Shown here one piece after another: positions 51,104-60,030 of a stretch of DNA of 64,000 nucleotides. How positions within the stretch are numbered: the stretch's first letter is position 1; the number at the start of each line of letters is the position of its first letter. Source of the stretch: CAJWOS01 sp964502005. GTDB taxonomy: Bacteria; Myxococcota_A; UBA796; UBA2385. The DNA lies in assembly GCA_964502005.1 (NCBI GenBank), contig CAZCUX010000008.1, positions 124,001-188,000 on the forward strand, given 5' to 3'. The position numbers and the translations under genes are program-made. The notes under the pieces are model-generated. The model did no database searches, had not been told where the DNA came from, and worked only from the letters and a program-made list of their open reading frames with translations.

Positions 51104-52782
51104 GCTTCGTCCTTCCAACGACGGCTGCGGGCGACCTCGCTTTGGTAGGCCAAAATCTCGCGCGTCTCGCGGTCTTCGTCCCAGCCGAGCAACGTGCGCA
51201 TGCGGGCGGCCACCGACTCGACCGCCGACAGGCCTTGGTCGCGGTCCCGGAAGAAAATCTGGCTCCGGCGAATGAAGAAGTCGGCCACGGTCGCGGCCAG
51301 CTCTGTCTCTACAGAATGGTCAACCTGGGCCAAAATCTCGGGCCGGTCCGGGATCAAGCGGGTCGCGAGGAGCTGGTCCCCCGCCGCCCGGCGCGCGATG
51401 TCTGCACCCCGCGTGCCGTAGACCTGGGCCAAGTGGCGGCACACATCTTCGGGCAAGCGACCGGCCGCCGCATCCACCACCGCTTGCACCACACGGGAAG
51501 GGTCGTCGTTCGCCGGCCAACCGACGGCGCCGGGCAAAGGCTCGCGGTCGGTGCGCGCTTCCCGCAGCTCATTGGGCAATTTTCCGGCCAACATCAACAA
51601 GCTGACCGCGCGGTCGACCACCTCGGCGGCCATGCGACGGTATGTAGTGAGCTTGCCACCGGCAATCGTGATGAGGAAGTCGGGGTCGACGCGGATTTCA
51701 TGCTCGCGGGACACCGCGGACTCATCGCCGCTCGCATCTTGGCCAATCAAGGGCCGCACGCCCGCCCAGGTAGACAACACATCCTGGGACGTGAGCTGTG
51801 CGTCGGGGAAGTAGTGGTTGCTGGCGGCCAGCAAATACCGCACATCTTCCGCGTCTGCGGCGACATCGGCGGGGTCGTCCGAAAAGTCGGTGTCGGTGGT
51901 GCCGATATACGTCTGCGGACCCCACGGAATCGCGAACAGCACGCGCCCGTCTTCGGGATGGAAGCACACGACGGCGTTTTCAACCCGCAACCGCTCCGCA
52001 TCCACGACAATATGTACGCCCTTGGTCGGACGCAAGCGCGCTTTGTGCCCTGCCGCACCCATCGCGCGGGTGCGGTCGGTCCAGGGACCGGTTGCGTTGA
52101 TGACCGCGTTGGCGGGAATCGACCGCTCTTCTCCAGTCAGGACATCCCGAACGCGCGCTCCGGACACCCGCCCTTGGTCGTCGCGAATCAGGGCCACGAC
52201 TTTGGACCAGTTCAGCACATGGGCGCCGTTATGCACGCCGTCCAGCGCCGTTTCGAGTGTGAGACGCGCGTCGTCGGTGCGGCAGTCCCAATACAGCGGC
52301 GCGCCCTTGAGGCCAGTGCGATTGAGCATAGGCTCGGCTTCGGCCACGGCGCGCTGGCTGAGGTTCTTGTGGATGCGCGGCGACCGGAACAACGAGAGGC
52401 CGTCGTACACCCACATGCCGAGGTTGACCGTAAACACGCCCCGCCGGCTCGACGAATACACCGGAAACAAAAATCCGAGCGGCGTGACCAAGTGGGGCGC
52501 GATCTCCATCAGCACCCGGCGCTCACTCACCGCTTCGAACACCAGCGAAAATTCCAGTTGTTCGAGGTACCGAAGACCGCCGTGAACCAGCTTGCTCGAT
52601 CGGCTGCTGGTGCCGGACGCGAGGTCGTCCATGTCGACGAGGCACGCTTTTAGGCCACGCCGCGCGGCATCTCGCAGCGCACCCGCGCCGGTGATGCCAC
52701 CACCAATGATGAGCAGGTCGTATATGCCGCCGTCTTCAATAAATTTGGCGGACGCTTTTCGCATCTCTTCGCGGGCGCTCAT
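51100..52782 (-). CDS. glpD: Aerobic glycerol-3-phosphate dehydrogenase
   Basis: An FAD flavoprotein that oxidises sn-glycerol 3-phosphate to dihydroxyacetone phosphate at the membrane, feeding electrons to quinones. The 560-residue product has the Rossmann FAD motif IIGGGITGAGALRDA (about 25-39), SRSSKLVHGGLRYL, and INATGPWTD. A C-terminal DAO_C domain is present. Its stop overlaps the next gene; no glpK or glpF is nearby. Confidence 0.95.
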   Translation of the reverse strand: MSAREEMRKASAKFIEDGGIYDLLIIGGGITGAGALRDAARRGLKACLVDMDDLASGTSSRSSKLVHGGLRYLEQLEFSLVFEAVSERRVLMEIAPHLVTPLGFLFPVYSSSRRGVFTVNLGMWVYDGLSLFRSPRIHKNLSQRAVAEAEPMLNRTGLKGAPLYWDCRTDDARLTLETALDGVHNGAHVLNWSKVVALIRDDQGRVSGARVRDVLTGEERSIPANAVINATGPWTDRTRAMGAAGHKARLRPTKGVHIVVDAERLRVENAVVCFHPEDGRVLFAIPWGPQTYIGTTDTDFSDDPADVAADAEDVRYLLAASNHYFPDAQLTSQDVLSTWAGVRPLIGQDASGDESAVSREHEIRVDPDFLITIAGGKLTTYRRMAAEVVDRAVSLLMLAGKLPNELREARTDREPLPGAVGWPANDDPSRVVQAVVDAAAGRLPEDVCRHLAQVYGTRGADIARRAAGDQLLATRLIPDRPEILAQVDHSVETELAATVADFFIRRSQIFFRDRDQGLSAVESVAARMRTLLGWDEDRETREILAYQSEVARSRRWKDEA

Positions 52783-52834
52783 TGGGCCTCCGAGCAGGAA
52801 GTGGCCCTATCCGGTCTGCTGCCCGCGTGACACT

Positions 52835-53269
52835 TCAGCGCTGCAGGGAGAGATTGCAGACGTTCTCGGATTCGAGGAAGTTGCTGATGGAGGCCTCCAA
52901 GAAGTCCACACCATCCCATCCAAGCTCCGCCAAGCCCGAACAGTCCATGTCAAAATCGCCGGATTCTTGGACCACCAAGCAGGATGCGTCCACCAAAATC
53001 TTCTGGGGGCCAGACGTTTCTGTGGTGGTCCAGGTGCTGTCGATCTCAATGTCCGAATTCACACCGTCCAAGGTGAGATTGGACAGCAATCCCGCTGCAG
53101 CGAACTGCCCTTCTTTTCCGCCAGCCTTGGCATCAAAGGAAAGGTCGACGCCGCCTGCGTCACCGCAGCGAATCGAACCTGCCCAGCTTCCGCTGAGGTC
53201 CGCCGAACCACACCCACTGGCCGCAATTGCCAATCCTGTCCACACGCAAACTGCACGAAGTCCGAACAT
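52835..53269 (-). CDS. Small lipoprotein
   Basis: A 144-residue lipoprotein with signal ending in AASGC. The mature part is a single predicted beta-rich domain containing four further cysteines, with segments SGSWAGSIRCGDAGGVDLSF and LLSNLTLDGVNSDIEI. It has no recognised family. It stands alone between glpD and a secreted Pro-rich protein. Confidence 0.7.
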   Translation of the reverse strand: MFGLRAVCVWTGLAIAASGCGSADLSGSWAGSIRCGDAGGVDLSFDAKAGGKEGQFAAAGLLSNLTLDGVNSDIEIDSTWTTTETSGPQKILVDASCLVVQESGDFDMDCSGLAELGWDGVDFLEASISNFLESENVCNLSLQR

Positions 53270-53332
53270 GGATGTCCTCCACGATGAACCCCACCCGTAA
53301 CCGTTTCTGCGGGGCGGTTTGTCGGATGTGCG

Positions 53333-54163
53333 TCAGGTTGGTGTGGAAGACGGAGCCGCCGGTGCTTCGGGTGGCTCCGGCGGCGCATCATCCGGCGCGG
53401 GCGGTTCGGGAGGCGCCGGCGGGAGGGGTGGCACGGCAATCTCGTCGATGAGCGGCGGCACGTCGTCGGGCGTAGGCGCGTCGTGTGTTGACCCCGACGA
53501 CCGACCGCCCCATCTCCAACCGACCGAAGGCGTCACCGTCGTCACCTTTCGCTCGATGTCGCCGATGTCCAAACGGTCGAGGCTAGTCTTGACCGCAACC
53601 ACCAACTGCCCGGCGGGAACGTCCACCACCCAACGTCCCACAACATCGACACCCAGGGTGTTCCAAGGCCCGGTCGGCGCGACCACAACGGGAACCGAAA
53701 CGTCGAACGGGATGTAGCGCGGATCGGTCGACAGCGTGCCCGGAAGCGCGGCTAGGCCGAGCAAAGGGGTCGAGGCCATCACCCGAACACGCGAGGTTCG
53801 CAATGGCACGTCCAAGCCGATGGACGGTGCAAACGAAACTTGGCCCATCGACCAGCAAGGGTGTCCGACACGCGCCTGGACGTCCCAATCGTGGCCCACC
53901 ACCATGGGTCCCCACTTGTGGTGACTCGATTGCACCACAGCGCCTTCCCATAAGCGCGAAGACTGCGGCCCACCGCTCATCGCGAGGTCGACGGCAACCT
54001 CCGAATGCGCATCCGAGACCCGCAGGCTCAGCGCGGGCCCTGCAGCGCGCACCGTCGCGCGCTCGAAGAGTTGCGTCGCGAGCGACCGGTGCTGGAGCGC
54101 GATTGCTCCGTCCACCGTCGTCGCTGCGGAAACACCGGCCAGCACCGCCCACAACAAGACCAT
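53333..54163 (-). CDS. Secreted protein with proline-rich C-terminus
   Basis: About 276 residues. A hydrophobic N-terminal segment (VLLWAVLAGVSAATTV) indicates export; the middle resembles an outer-membrane beta domain, and the C-terminal 50 residues are Pro/Ala-rich (PPLPPAPPEPPAPDDAPPEP), likely spanning the envelope or binding SH3/GYF domains. ATG 54163 follows GGAGG at five bases, better than the ATG at 54187. It starts 54 bases after the aminopeptidase stop. Confidence 0.65.
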   Translation of the reverse strand: MVLLWAVLAGVSAATTVDGAIALQHRSLATQLFERATVRAAGPALSLRVSDAHSEVAVDLAMSGGPQSSRLWEGAVVQSSHHKWGPMVVGHDWDVQARVGHPCWSMGQVSFAPSIGLDVPLRTSRVRVMASTPLLGLAALPGTLSTDPRYIPFDVSVPVVVAPTGPWNTLGVDVVGRWVVDVPAGQLVVAVKTSLDRLDIGDIERKVTTVTPSVGWRWGGRSSGSTHDAPTPDDVPPLIDEIAVPPLPPAPPEPPAPDDAPPEPPEAPAAPSSTPT

Positions 54164-54216
54164 GACAACCTCCGCCGCGTGGAACACCCCACGGCGGAGG
54201 CGGTGTCACCCTTCGG

Positions 54217-56802
54217 TTACGATTTGGGCGCGTGCTTCTCCCGCTCTGCTTCATCGAGGCGGGTGCGCAGTCCCCGCAGCTCGTCGCGCAAGGCTTCGAG
54301 CTGCTGTTCGAGCCCGGAGACCGTTCCGCCCTGGCGCAGACGTTGGGCGAGCTTTTCGGTGCGCGGCCGGTCTTGCAGGGACACCCCCGACACGGCGAGG
54401 CACTCGATGGCGGAGGCGCCCGCCGCTTCACCCAAGGCCACCAAACCGCGGGCAGCCGCCGAACGCACGCCGTAGTCGGCATCGTGGGTGAGCTGCACGA
54501 GCACATCCACCTGCGCCTCGCGCCCTTCGCGGGGAAGCCAGCGCGCCGCGGACCCCAAGGCCTCCGCCGCGAGCACCCGAACGGGGCGGCGGGTGTTCGT
54601 CGCGGTCGCGAGCTTCTGCAACTGCGCGACGGCGCCAGGAGTACGCAGCTCACCGAGGCCCGACACGGCACCCCGCGCGACCCAGCCCCACCAGCCGGCG
54701 TCTTCCGAAGCGGCCACCAAGCGCGCTTCGTACTGGGCGTCACGCTGCTTGCCGAGGGCCGTCCACGCGGAGCCGGATGCCCGGTAGGGCCGCTCGGGTC
54801 CATCGAGCCACGCCAGAATCGCTTGCGCGAGCGCCGGGCTGCGAACGCTTCCACAGGCGTCCAGGAGGCTTTGCTGGGCCTTCGGGTCGGTTTCGAAGGG
54901 TAACAAGGCCCCCAAGGCATCGGCGGCCGCGACGGAGCCCACAGTGCCCAAAGCGCGGGACAGGTGTGTGCGCACCTGCCACATCGGCTCCGCTCGATAG
55001 GCATCGGCGATGGCTTGGATATGGCTGGGGCGGCCTTTTTTTGCCAGGGCCGCCGCGGCGTCGATGCGACCCCGCACGGTGGGCGCGTGCTGCACCGCGC
55101 GACGCAACAAATCCGCGCCCAGTTCGAGCTGAATGCGCGCCGGCAAGCAAGAGTCGGGGTCGACCACCACTTGCAGCACATCACCGGACAGCCCACCGAC
55201 CGAGATGTCCAGGCGGTCGCCCTTCATGCGGCCCGTTTGGCGAATCCACGCCCCCGCCGCGGTCTCGACCGCAACGGTGACGCCAAATGTAAACACCGGC
55301 ACACCGCTGTCTTTCGGCCAGGCATCCTGGTGCAGCGTGAGCGTTCCCGTGTCGCCTGTTTGGCTCCAAGACGCCCGCAAGCGCGGATACCCCGGCGAGC
55401 GGAACCATTGGTCAAAAAACGAAGCCAACGAGCGGCCCGATGCTTCTTCCATCTCGCGCCGGAAGTCGTCGGTCTCCACCACCCGACCGCGGTACCGCGC
55501 CAAGTACGCGCGAACGCCGCGCCAGAAGGCGTCTTCCCCCAGTTCCGTGCGGAGCAGGTGAAGGCGGACTGCGCCACCCGGATACAAGTGCCGGTCGTAC
55601 ATGTCCCAGGCGCTCTCGAAATAGCGCGTCGCAATCGGGCGAATGTAGCGACCATCGGCCTCGCTCAAGTATGCCGCGCGGTCGTCGGCGAGCTGGGCGT
55701 GCATATCGTCGGTGCCGCGGGTGTCGCCGAGCCACACACTCTCCATATACGTCGCCCAGCTCTCTTTGAGCCACGCGTGGGTGTGGTCGCGGCAGACCAC
55801 CACGTCGCCAAACCAAGTGTGGGCCATCTCGTGCAGGTTGATGATGTCCACCAACCAGCCGAGTTCGGCGTGAAGACGCGCATCGGGCACCCAGGCGTCG
55901 TCCCAAGAGACGAGGGAGATGTTCTCCATCGCCCCACCGATGCCCGGAACCGCAAACTGATAGTACTTTGCATAAGGATAGGTGCTATCCAGGCGCGACG
56001 TCATCCAATCGAGCATCTCGCGCGTGGGACCAAACGCGCGGGAGAGGTCTTCGGCGGTAAAGGGCGCAGGCGCAAAAAACGCGATGGGGACGACCCGACC
56101 GTCGGCCGTGTGGTGCTCACCCCCATTGGCTTCGACGAGAGCGCCGGTCACAAAGCACGTCAGGTAGCTGGGCGCGCCTTGGTCGAGGGACCAGCGAACG
56201 GTCTGGGAGCCGTCGTCGTGGGTGTCGGTGCCCACCCACGCTCCATTCGCCAGCGCACGGTGGCCGGCGGGGACCGTCAGCGCGAAGTCGATGCGCGGAC
56301 GCACGCTCGGGTGGTCGATACACGGGAGCCAATAGCGCGCGCGATGGGTTTCGTGGTCTGTGGCCATAAACAAGGCGGCGTCGCCCGAGACATCGCCGGA
56401 CGGGCCGACGAGCCCGGTCAGCGGTGCCCAAACCGACCACATCACCCGAAGTCTACGGGTTTCTCCGCGGCGTCCGGGGGTGGCCCAGCGAAGGTGAATG
56501 CGGTCGCCGTCGTAGCGCCACGAGAGCTCGTGGCCATCGACACCTTCTACGTTTGTTATCTCCAAGTCCACCGCGTCGAGCGACCATTCGCGTGCTTCGG
56601 CATCTCGACAAAGGACATCCAGGTCCATTTGACCATCAAGACCGCGCTTCGCGATGTTCGGCCGAAGCTGGAGGTCCATGAACACCGGCTCCCAGCAAAG
56701 GTCCGGCGCGTAATCCGGCGGTGTAGATGGCCGCGCAAACCCACTTGCGGGGCCGTCCGCCACCAAACGCCGTTGGACGAGAAAATCTGCGCGGTTTGAC
56801 AT
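54217..56802 (-). CDS. M1-family aminopeptidase with HEAT-like repeats
   Basis: A gluzincin of 861 residues. Substrate N-terminus recognition is by GAMEN (290-294); the zinc site is HEMAH (324-328) and E347, exactly 18 residues apart, with the canonical WLKESWATYMES. After the catalytic part (to about 560), the C-terminal region reads as helical repeats (for example VRVLAAEALGSAARWL, DADYGVRSAAARGLVALG) of the HEAT type, and the last 45 residues form a charged coiled coil. ATG 56802 gives MSNRADFLVQ. No signal peptide is evident, so cytoplasmic. Confidence 0.93.
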   Translation of the reverse strand: MSNRADFLVQRRLVADGPASGFARPSTPPDYAPDLCWEPVFMDLQLRPNIAKRGLDGQMDLDVLCRDAEAREWSLDAVDLEITNVEGVDGHELSWRYDGDRIHLRWATPGRRGETRRLRVMWSVWAPLTGLVGPSGDVSGDAALFMATDHETHRARYWLPCIDHPSVRPRIDFALTVPAGHRALANGAWVGTDTHDDGSQTVRWSLDQGAPSYLTCFVTGALVEANGGEHHTADGRVVPIAFFAPAPFTAEDLSRAFGPTREMLDWMTSRLDSTYPYAKYYQFAVPGIGGAMENISLVSWDDAWVPDARLHAELGWLVDIINLHEMAHTWFGDVVVCRDHTHAWLKESWATYMESVWLGDTRGTDDMHAQLADDRAAYLSEADGRYIRPIATRYFESAWDMYDRHLYPGGAVRLHLLRTELGEDAFWRGVRAYLARYRGRVVETDDFRREMEEASGRSLASFFDQWFRSPGYPRLRASWSQTGDTGTLTLHQDAWPKDSGVPVFTFGVTVAVETAAGAWIRQTGRMKGDRLDISVGGLSGDVLQVVVDPDSCLPARIQLELGADLLRRAVQHAPTVRGRIDAAAALAKKGRPSHIQAIADAYRAEPMWQVRTHLSRALGTVGSVAAADALGALLPFETDPKAQQSLLDACGSVRSPALAQAILAWLDGPERPYRASGSAWTALGKQRDAQYEARLVAASEDAGWWGWVARGAVSGLGELRTPGAVAQLQKLATATNTRRPVRVLAAEALGSAARWLPREGREAQVDVLVQLTHDADYGVRSAAARGLVALGEAAGASAIECLAVSGVSLQDRPRTEKLAQRLRQGGTVSGLEQQLEALRDELRGLRTRLDEAEREKHAPKS

Positions 56803-56936
56803 AGGGTCTCTCAGAGCAACACGCGAAAGCAGTCCCCCCACGTCAAGCCACCACCGACGGCGCAGAGGGTTGGGCCCATAACCCACGCGCCGAAAAGTCA
56901 CCCCATATGCCTGCCCCGTTCTGGTTCGGGAATCGG

Positions 56937-57266
56937 TCAGGCATCAATTTCTTGCACTGCAATCGCCCGCCCTTGGGAAGCAACGGCCACACGGGGCAAA
57001 TCGAGCGTGAGCACACCATTGGACAGCTCCGCACGAAGAGACTCTTGGTCCACGTCCACCCGCCAGCGCAGCACAAGTGAGCGGCGGAAATGCACGGACG
57101 CGCTCTTTCCATCAATTGTGAGTACACCACGCTCAAAATGAACGGACAAGCCATCGACAGGCACGCCAGGCATATCCGCGACGACGCGGACGTGGGTGTC
57201 ACTCAAGAGCACATCTACACGCGGTTCACGAACAGAGACGGACTCATTCAAAGAAGTCGCAGACAT
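56937..57266 (-). CDS. Hsp20 small heat-shock protein
   Basis: A 109-residue alpha-crystallin-domain chaperone that holds unfolding proteins for refolding by ATP-driven chaperones. The domain runs from about residue 15 to the end, with LPRVAV as the typical beta-8 element (GVLTLDLPRVAVAS). N- and C-terminal arms are short, missing a clear IxI tail except AIAVQEID. AAGGA precedes ATG 57266. It follows another Hsp20 gene on the same strand and has a structured leader. Confidence 0.9.
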   Translation of the reverse strand: MSATSLNESVSVREPRVDVLLSDTHVRVVADMPGVPVDGLSVHFERGVLTIDGKSASVHFRRSLVLRWRVDVDQESLRAELSNGVLTLDLPRVAVASQGRAIAVQEIDA

Positions 57267-57277
57267 GTTGTATCCTT

Positions 57278-57306
57278 TGCACAACTGTAGTATTGTGCAT
57301 ATGCAC
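57278..57306 (-). promoter_or_regulatory. Inverted repeat next to the hsp20 RBS
   Basis: TGCACAA-N8-TTGTGCA (57278-57299) lies immediately before the AAGGA ribosome-binding site of the 57266 gene, and overlaps the perfect palindrome GTGCATATGCAC (57295-57306). It may be an operator or an RNA hairpin affecting initiation. Confidence 0.5.
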
Positions 57307-57353
57307 GGCAGGCAGTCGCCGCGGTTTGGTTTGCGATGAAGAGACAGGCTTGT

Positions 57354-57406
57354 GTCGCTATATCGGCTTGTATTCACGAGAGTCCGATAGCGACCGCAGC
57401 TTTATA
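57354..57406 (-). promoter_or_regulatory. hsp20 promoter -10 and leader hairpin
   Basis: On the minus strand TATAAA (57401-57406) is followed within about seven bases by GTCGCTATCGG (57384-57394) pairing with CCGATATAGCGAC (57354-57366), an 11-bp stem with a two-base bulge. The stem would form the start of the hsp20 leader, or be a terminator of the upstream Hsp20 gene (57444). Confidence 0.45.
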
Positions 57407-57443
57407 TTGGAAACAACTTGCGCCAAACCCAACCGAAGGAGGG

Positions 57444-57878
57444 TCAGGGCTGGCCCGCCGTCACCGGAATCGAGCGGGACTTCGGCGCCGCGCGACGGGG
57501 CAAGCGGACGCGCAACAAGCCTCGGGCCATCTCCGCGGTGATAGTGTCCAAATCGACGCTCTCATCAAGGCGCCACGTCGCGTCCACCGGGGGACGGCGC
57601 CGTTCTTGGTGAACCCGTCGAAAGCCCTCGGGCAGCGCTTCGGCGGCGTCGGTCACCTTCAAGCGCAAGTTGTGTTGGTTCACCTGGAGATCGACCATCG
57701 ACGGCGTGACGCCCGGGAGCGGGACCCACACCGTCCAGCCGTCTGCGTCCGCGGTAACCGTGACCGAAGATGAGCCAGAAGAGCGTCCAGCACGGGACCA
57801 TCGATCGAGGTCGCGCAACAGGGCATCAAAGCCAGCAAAGGGGTCATGCACACGCGCAGAATGAAGAGACGCAAGCAT
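57444..57878 (-). CDS. Hsp20 small heat-shock protein (second copy)
   Basis: A 144-residue divergent alpha-crystallin protein. The core spans about 38-140, with SVTVTADADGWTVWVPLPGVTP as the first strands and GLLRVRLPRRAAP as the final. It begins MLASLHSARVHDPFAGFDALLRDLDRW, an N-arm typical for class A bacterial sHSPs (DPFxxFDxL). The dimerisation loop region is shorter than in its neighbour. A promoter is at 58009-58037. Confidence 0.85.
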   Translation of the reverse strand: MLASLHSARVHDPFAGFDALLRDLDRWSRAGRSSGSSSVTVTADADGWTVWVPLPGVTPSMVDLQVNQHNLRLKVTDAAEALPEGFRRVHQERRRPPVDATWRLDESVDLDTITAEMARGLLRVRLPRRAAPKSRSIPVTAGQP

Positions 57879-58008
57879 CGCGACGCTCCTACATTGGATT
57901 CGGCCAAGCCGAACAGGGTTGGGACAGGCGTGAGAGCACACACCATTGCGCTCTTTGCCGTGTCGCGGTCGGCGCCCCAACCTAACAGGACCGCCGCCGC
58001 TCGAGACC

Positions 58009-58037
58009 CTATAGAAGCACGCGAATCAGAGGGTCAA
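58009..58037 (-). promoter_or_regulatory. Predicted promoter of the 57444 hsp20 gene
   Basis: Minus strand TTGACC (58032-58037), a 17-base spacer and CTATAG (58009-58014). It fits a housekeeping promoter rather than a sigma32 site. The leader would be about 130 bases. Confidence 0.5.
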
Positions 58038-58111
58038 CCCCCAAACAATCATGATTCGAAGGCGCGGGTCCCGGAGCCCGCACGGCTCCCCTGGCGAATC
58101 GGCGGCAGGCG

Positions 58112-58816
58112 CTAAGAACGACCGCCAAACAGGGCCGTGCCTACGCGCACGAGGGTCGCGCCAAAGTGGATGGCCACCTCAAAGTCGTGGCTCATGCCCA
58201 TCGAGAGCTCTGCGAGCGGAAGCCCCGCGGCGCGGCCCTCCGCGGCGAGAGATTGCAACAGCGCGAAGTACGGAGCTGACTCCGCGGGGTCGTCCACCGC
58301 GGGCGGAATACACATCAGCCCCCGCACCTCGATATGCGGCAGTTGGTGCAGGGCTGCCGCCAGGCCCAGCGTTTCGCTTGGCGCCACCCCCGATTTGCTG
58401 TCTTCATCGCCCACATTGACGGACACCAAAACGCCCACAGGACCAGCAAGTTCGCCGCGGTCCGCGAGCAATGCCGCCCGCTCCGAAATCGCTTCGCCCA
58501 GCTTGAGGCTATCGACCGCGTGTACCAAGACCGCCGTTCCAACGACGTAGCGCACCTTGTTGCGTTGCAAGGCGCCGATGAAGTGCCACTCGGGCGTCGG
58601 TCGATGGCCGAGCAGAGCCTGCGATTTGTCCCGCAGCTCTTGGGCACGGTTTTCGCCAAACAGCAAGTGGCCCGTCGCGATTGCGGCGCGCACTTCCTCC
58701 GCCGACCGGGTCTTGGAAGCGGCCAGCAGGCGCACCGAGGCGGGGTCGCGGCCCGCAGCCACGCACGCACGCGCGATACGTTCCAATATTTCCGCACGCT
58801 GTTCTGCAAAGGACAT
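58112..58816 (-). CDS. yggS: YggS-family PLP-homeostasis protein
   Basis: A 234-residue PLP-binding TIM-barrel protein that maintains pyridoxal phosphate and amino acid balance. The PLP lysine is in VRLLAASKTRSAEEV; other family segments are FGENRAQEL, EWHFIGALQRNK and ELSMGMSHDFEVAI, with VRVGTALFG at the C-terminus. GGGGAA precedes ATG 58816. Confidence 0.94.
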   Translation of the reverse strand: MSFAEQRAEILERIARACVAAGRDPASVRLLAASKTRSAEEVRAAIATGHLLFGENRAQELRDKSQALLGHRPTPEWHFIGALQRNKVRYVVGTAVLVHAVDSLKLGEAISERAALLADRGELAGPVGVLVSVNVGDEDSKSGVAPSETLGLAAALHQLPHIEVRGLMCIPPAVDDPAESAPYFALLQSLAAEGRAAGLPLAELSMGMSHDFEVAIHFGATLVRVGTALFGGRS

Positions 58817-58858
58817 CAGATTCCCCTTGGGGTTTGACAAAAAATGAGGGGATACAAC

Positions 58859-59437
58859 CTATGAAAACGACGGGACAATGCCCATTCGCGCGAGTGCGGC
58901 CAGCACTTCGTCCAATGGCAAGCCGACCACCGTAGACGTGCTCCCCTTTACCTCCGCGACCAGTGCGGCGCCCAGTCCTTGAACGCCGTAGGCACCAGCC
59001 TTGTCGCGGCCTTCCCCTGTCGCGATATACGCAGCCATCATGGCCGGCGTGAGCTCGCGAAATCGCACGAGGGCGGTCACTACGCCCGTTTCTTGGTGCG
59101 TGCCGTGTTGCACACAAAAGGCGGTACTGACGCCGTGCCAGCCCCCCGAAAGGCCCGTCAGAATCCGCATCGCATCCGCATCATCGACGGGCTTTTCAAA
59201 AAGGACCGCATCGCGGTGTACGACCGTGTCGGCAGCGAGGACCACCACATCGGGAGTGGCCACAGCAGCGGCCTTCTCGACGGCAAGGCGCAATGCGTAG
59301 GCTTGGGCCGCCTCGCCTGGCGCGGGCACTTCGGGCACGTTGGCCGGCCGCACCGATGCGACCGGAATTCCGATGGCGGCCAACAAACCCCGACGACGCG
59401 GGGAAGCGCTTGCAAGCACCAATGGCGGAGCAACCAC
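58859..59437 (-). CDS. maf: Maf-like nucleotide pyrophosphatase
   Basis: A 192-residue Maf/Ham1-superfamily protein that hydrolyses non-canonical or cell-cycle-linked nucleoside triphosphates. The motif LASASPRRRGLLA (about 8-20) is at the N-terminus, followed by VVLAADTVV and GVSTAFCV. I chose GTG 59437, eight bases after GAGGAG; the longer frame upstream is divergent. Next gene is yggS downstream, a common pairing in proteobacteria. Confidence 0.92.
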   Translation of the reverse strand: MVAPPLVLASASPRRRGLLAAIGIPVASVRPANVPEVPAPGEAAQAYALRLAVEKAAAVATPDVVVLAADTVVHRDAVLFEKPVDDADAMRILTGLSGGWHGVSTAFCVQHGTHQETGVVTALVRFRELTPAMMAAYIATGEGRDKAGAYGVQGLGAALVAEVKGSTSTVVGLPLDEVLAALARMGIVPSFS

Positions 59438-59523
59438 GACTTCTCCTCGTGGTCCGTTCTGTACACTTCCGCGACAAGACCACCCGAACCCGTGTATCCT
59501 GAAACCCACGACGGAGGACGACG

Positions 59524-60030
59524 ATGAACCGCTCCCAGCACTTCCTTGTGGCTGCGATTTCCTTGTGTATCGGCGCTTGCAGCGGCAAGTCCGATGAAGA
59601 GACCACGGAATCCACCACCACCGGTGGCGCCACCACCAACGAAACCACCGGAAACGGCACCACCGGAAACGGCACGACCGAAACCGGCGACTCCACGCCT
59701 GACCCTTCCCCGTTTGTGGTGGAGGGATGGTCCACCTGCGCGCCGAACGCCTCGGGCCCCTCGTCGATTGTGATTGAGGCCACCGTCGATGACCCCCAAG
59801 GCGCCGACACCATCCCCGTTCTCGATAGCACCATCACCGCCACCAATGCGTCGGGCGGCGAAGTGTTTTCGGAGCCGTTGTTGTGCAACGAAGGCTACTG
59901 CACCTTCGCCTTCCGCGACGACGTCTATGGCGGCATCACCTGCGACACCGGCGCCGACCATACGTTCACTATCGTCCTCATCGACGACAGCGGCAACACC
60001 TCCGACCCATATGTGGCCGCTTGGCGCTAA
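59524..60030 (+). CDS. Thr-rich-linker lipoprotein
   Basis: A 168-residue lipoprotein (lipobox CIGAC), with a low-complexity linker made of a tandem repeat (GNGTTGNGTT) before a single beta domain of about 100 residues carrying four cysteines. The domain looks Ig-like (IVIEATVDDPQGADTI). Its stop overlaps the end of the next convergent gene by four bases. Location probably outer membrane or surface. Confidence 0.75.
   Translation: MNRSQHFLVAAISLCIGACSGKSDEETTESTTTGGATTNETTGNGTTGNGTTETGDSTPDPSPFVVEGWSTCAPNASGPSSIVIEATVDDPQGADTIPVLDSTITATNASGGEVFSEPLLCNEGYCTFAFRDDVYGGITCDTGADHTFTIVLIDDSGNTSDPYVAAWR

Noticed and set aside
54964..56799. A 611-codon plus-strand open frame
   Set aside because: Shadow of the M1 aminopeptidase gene.
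59600..59700. Tandem repeats in the Thr-rich linker as a possible CRISPR-like or mobile repeat
   Set aside because: They are in frame and encode a lipoprotein spacer of a common type.
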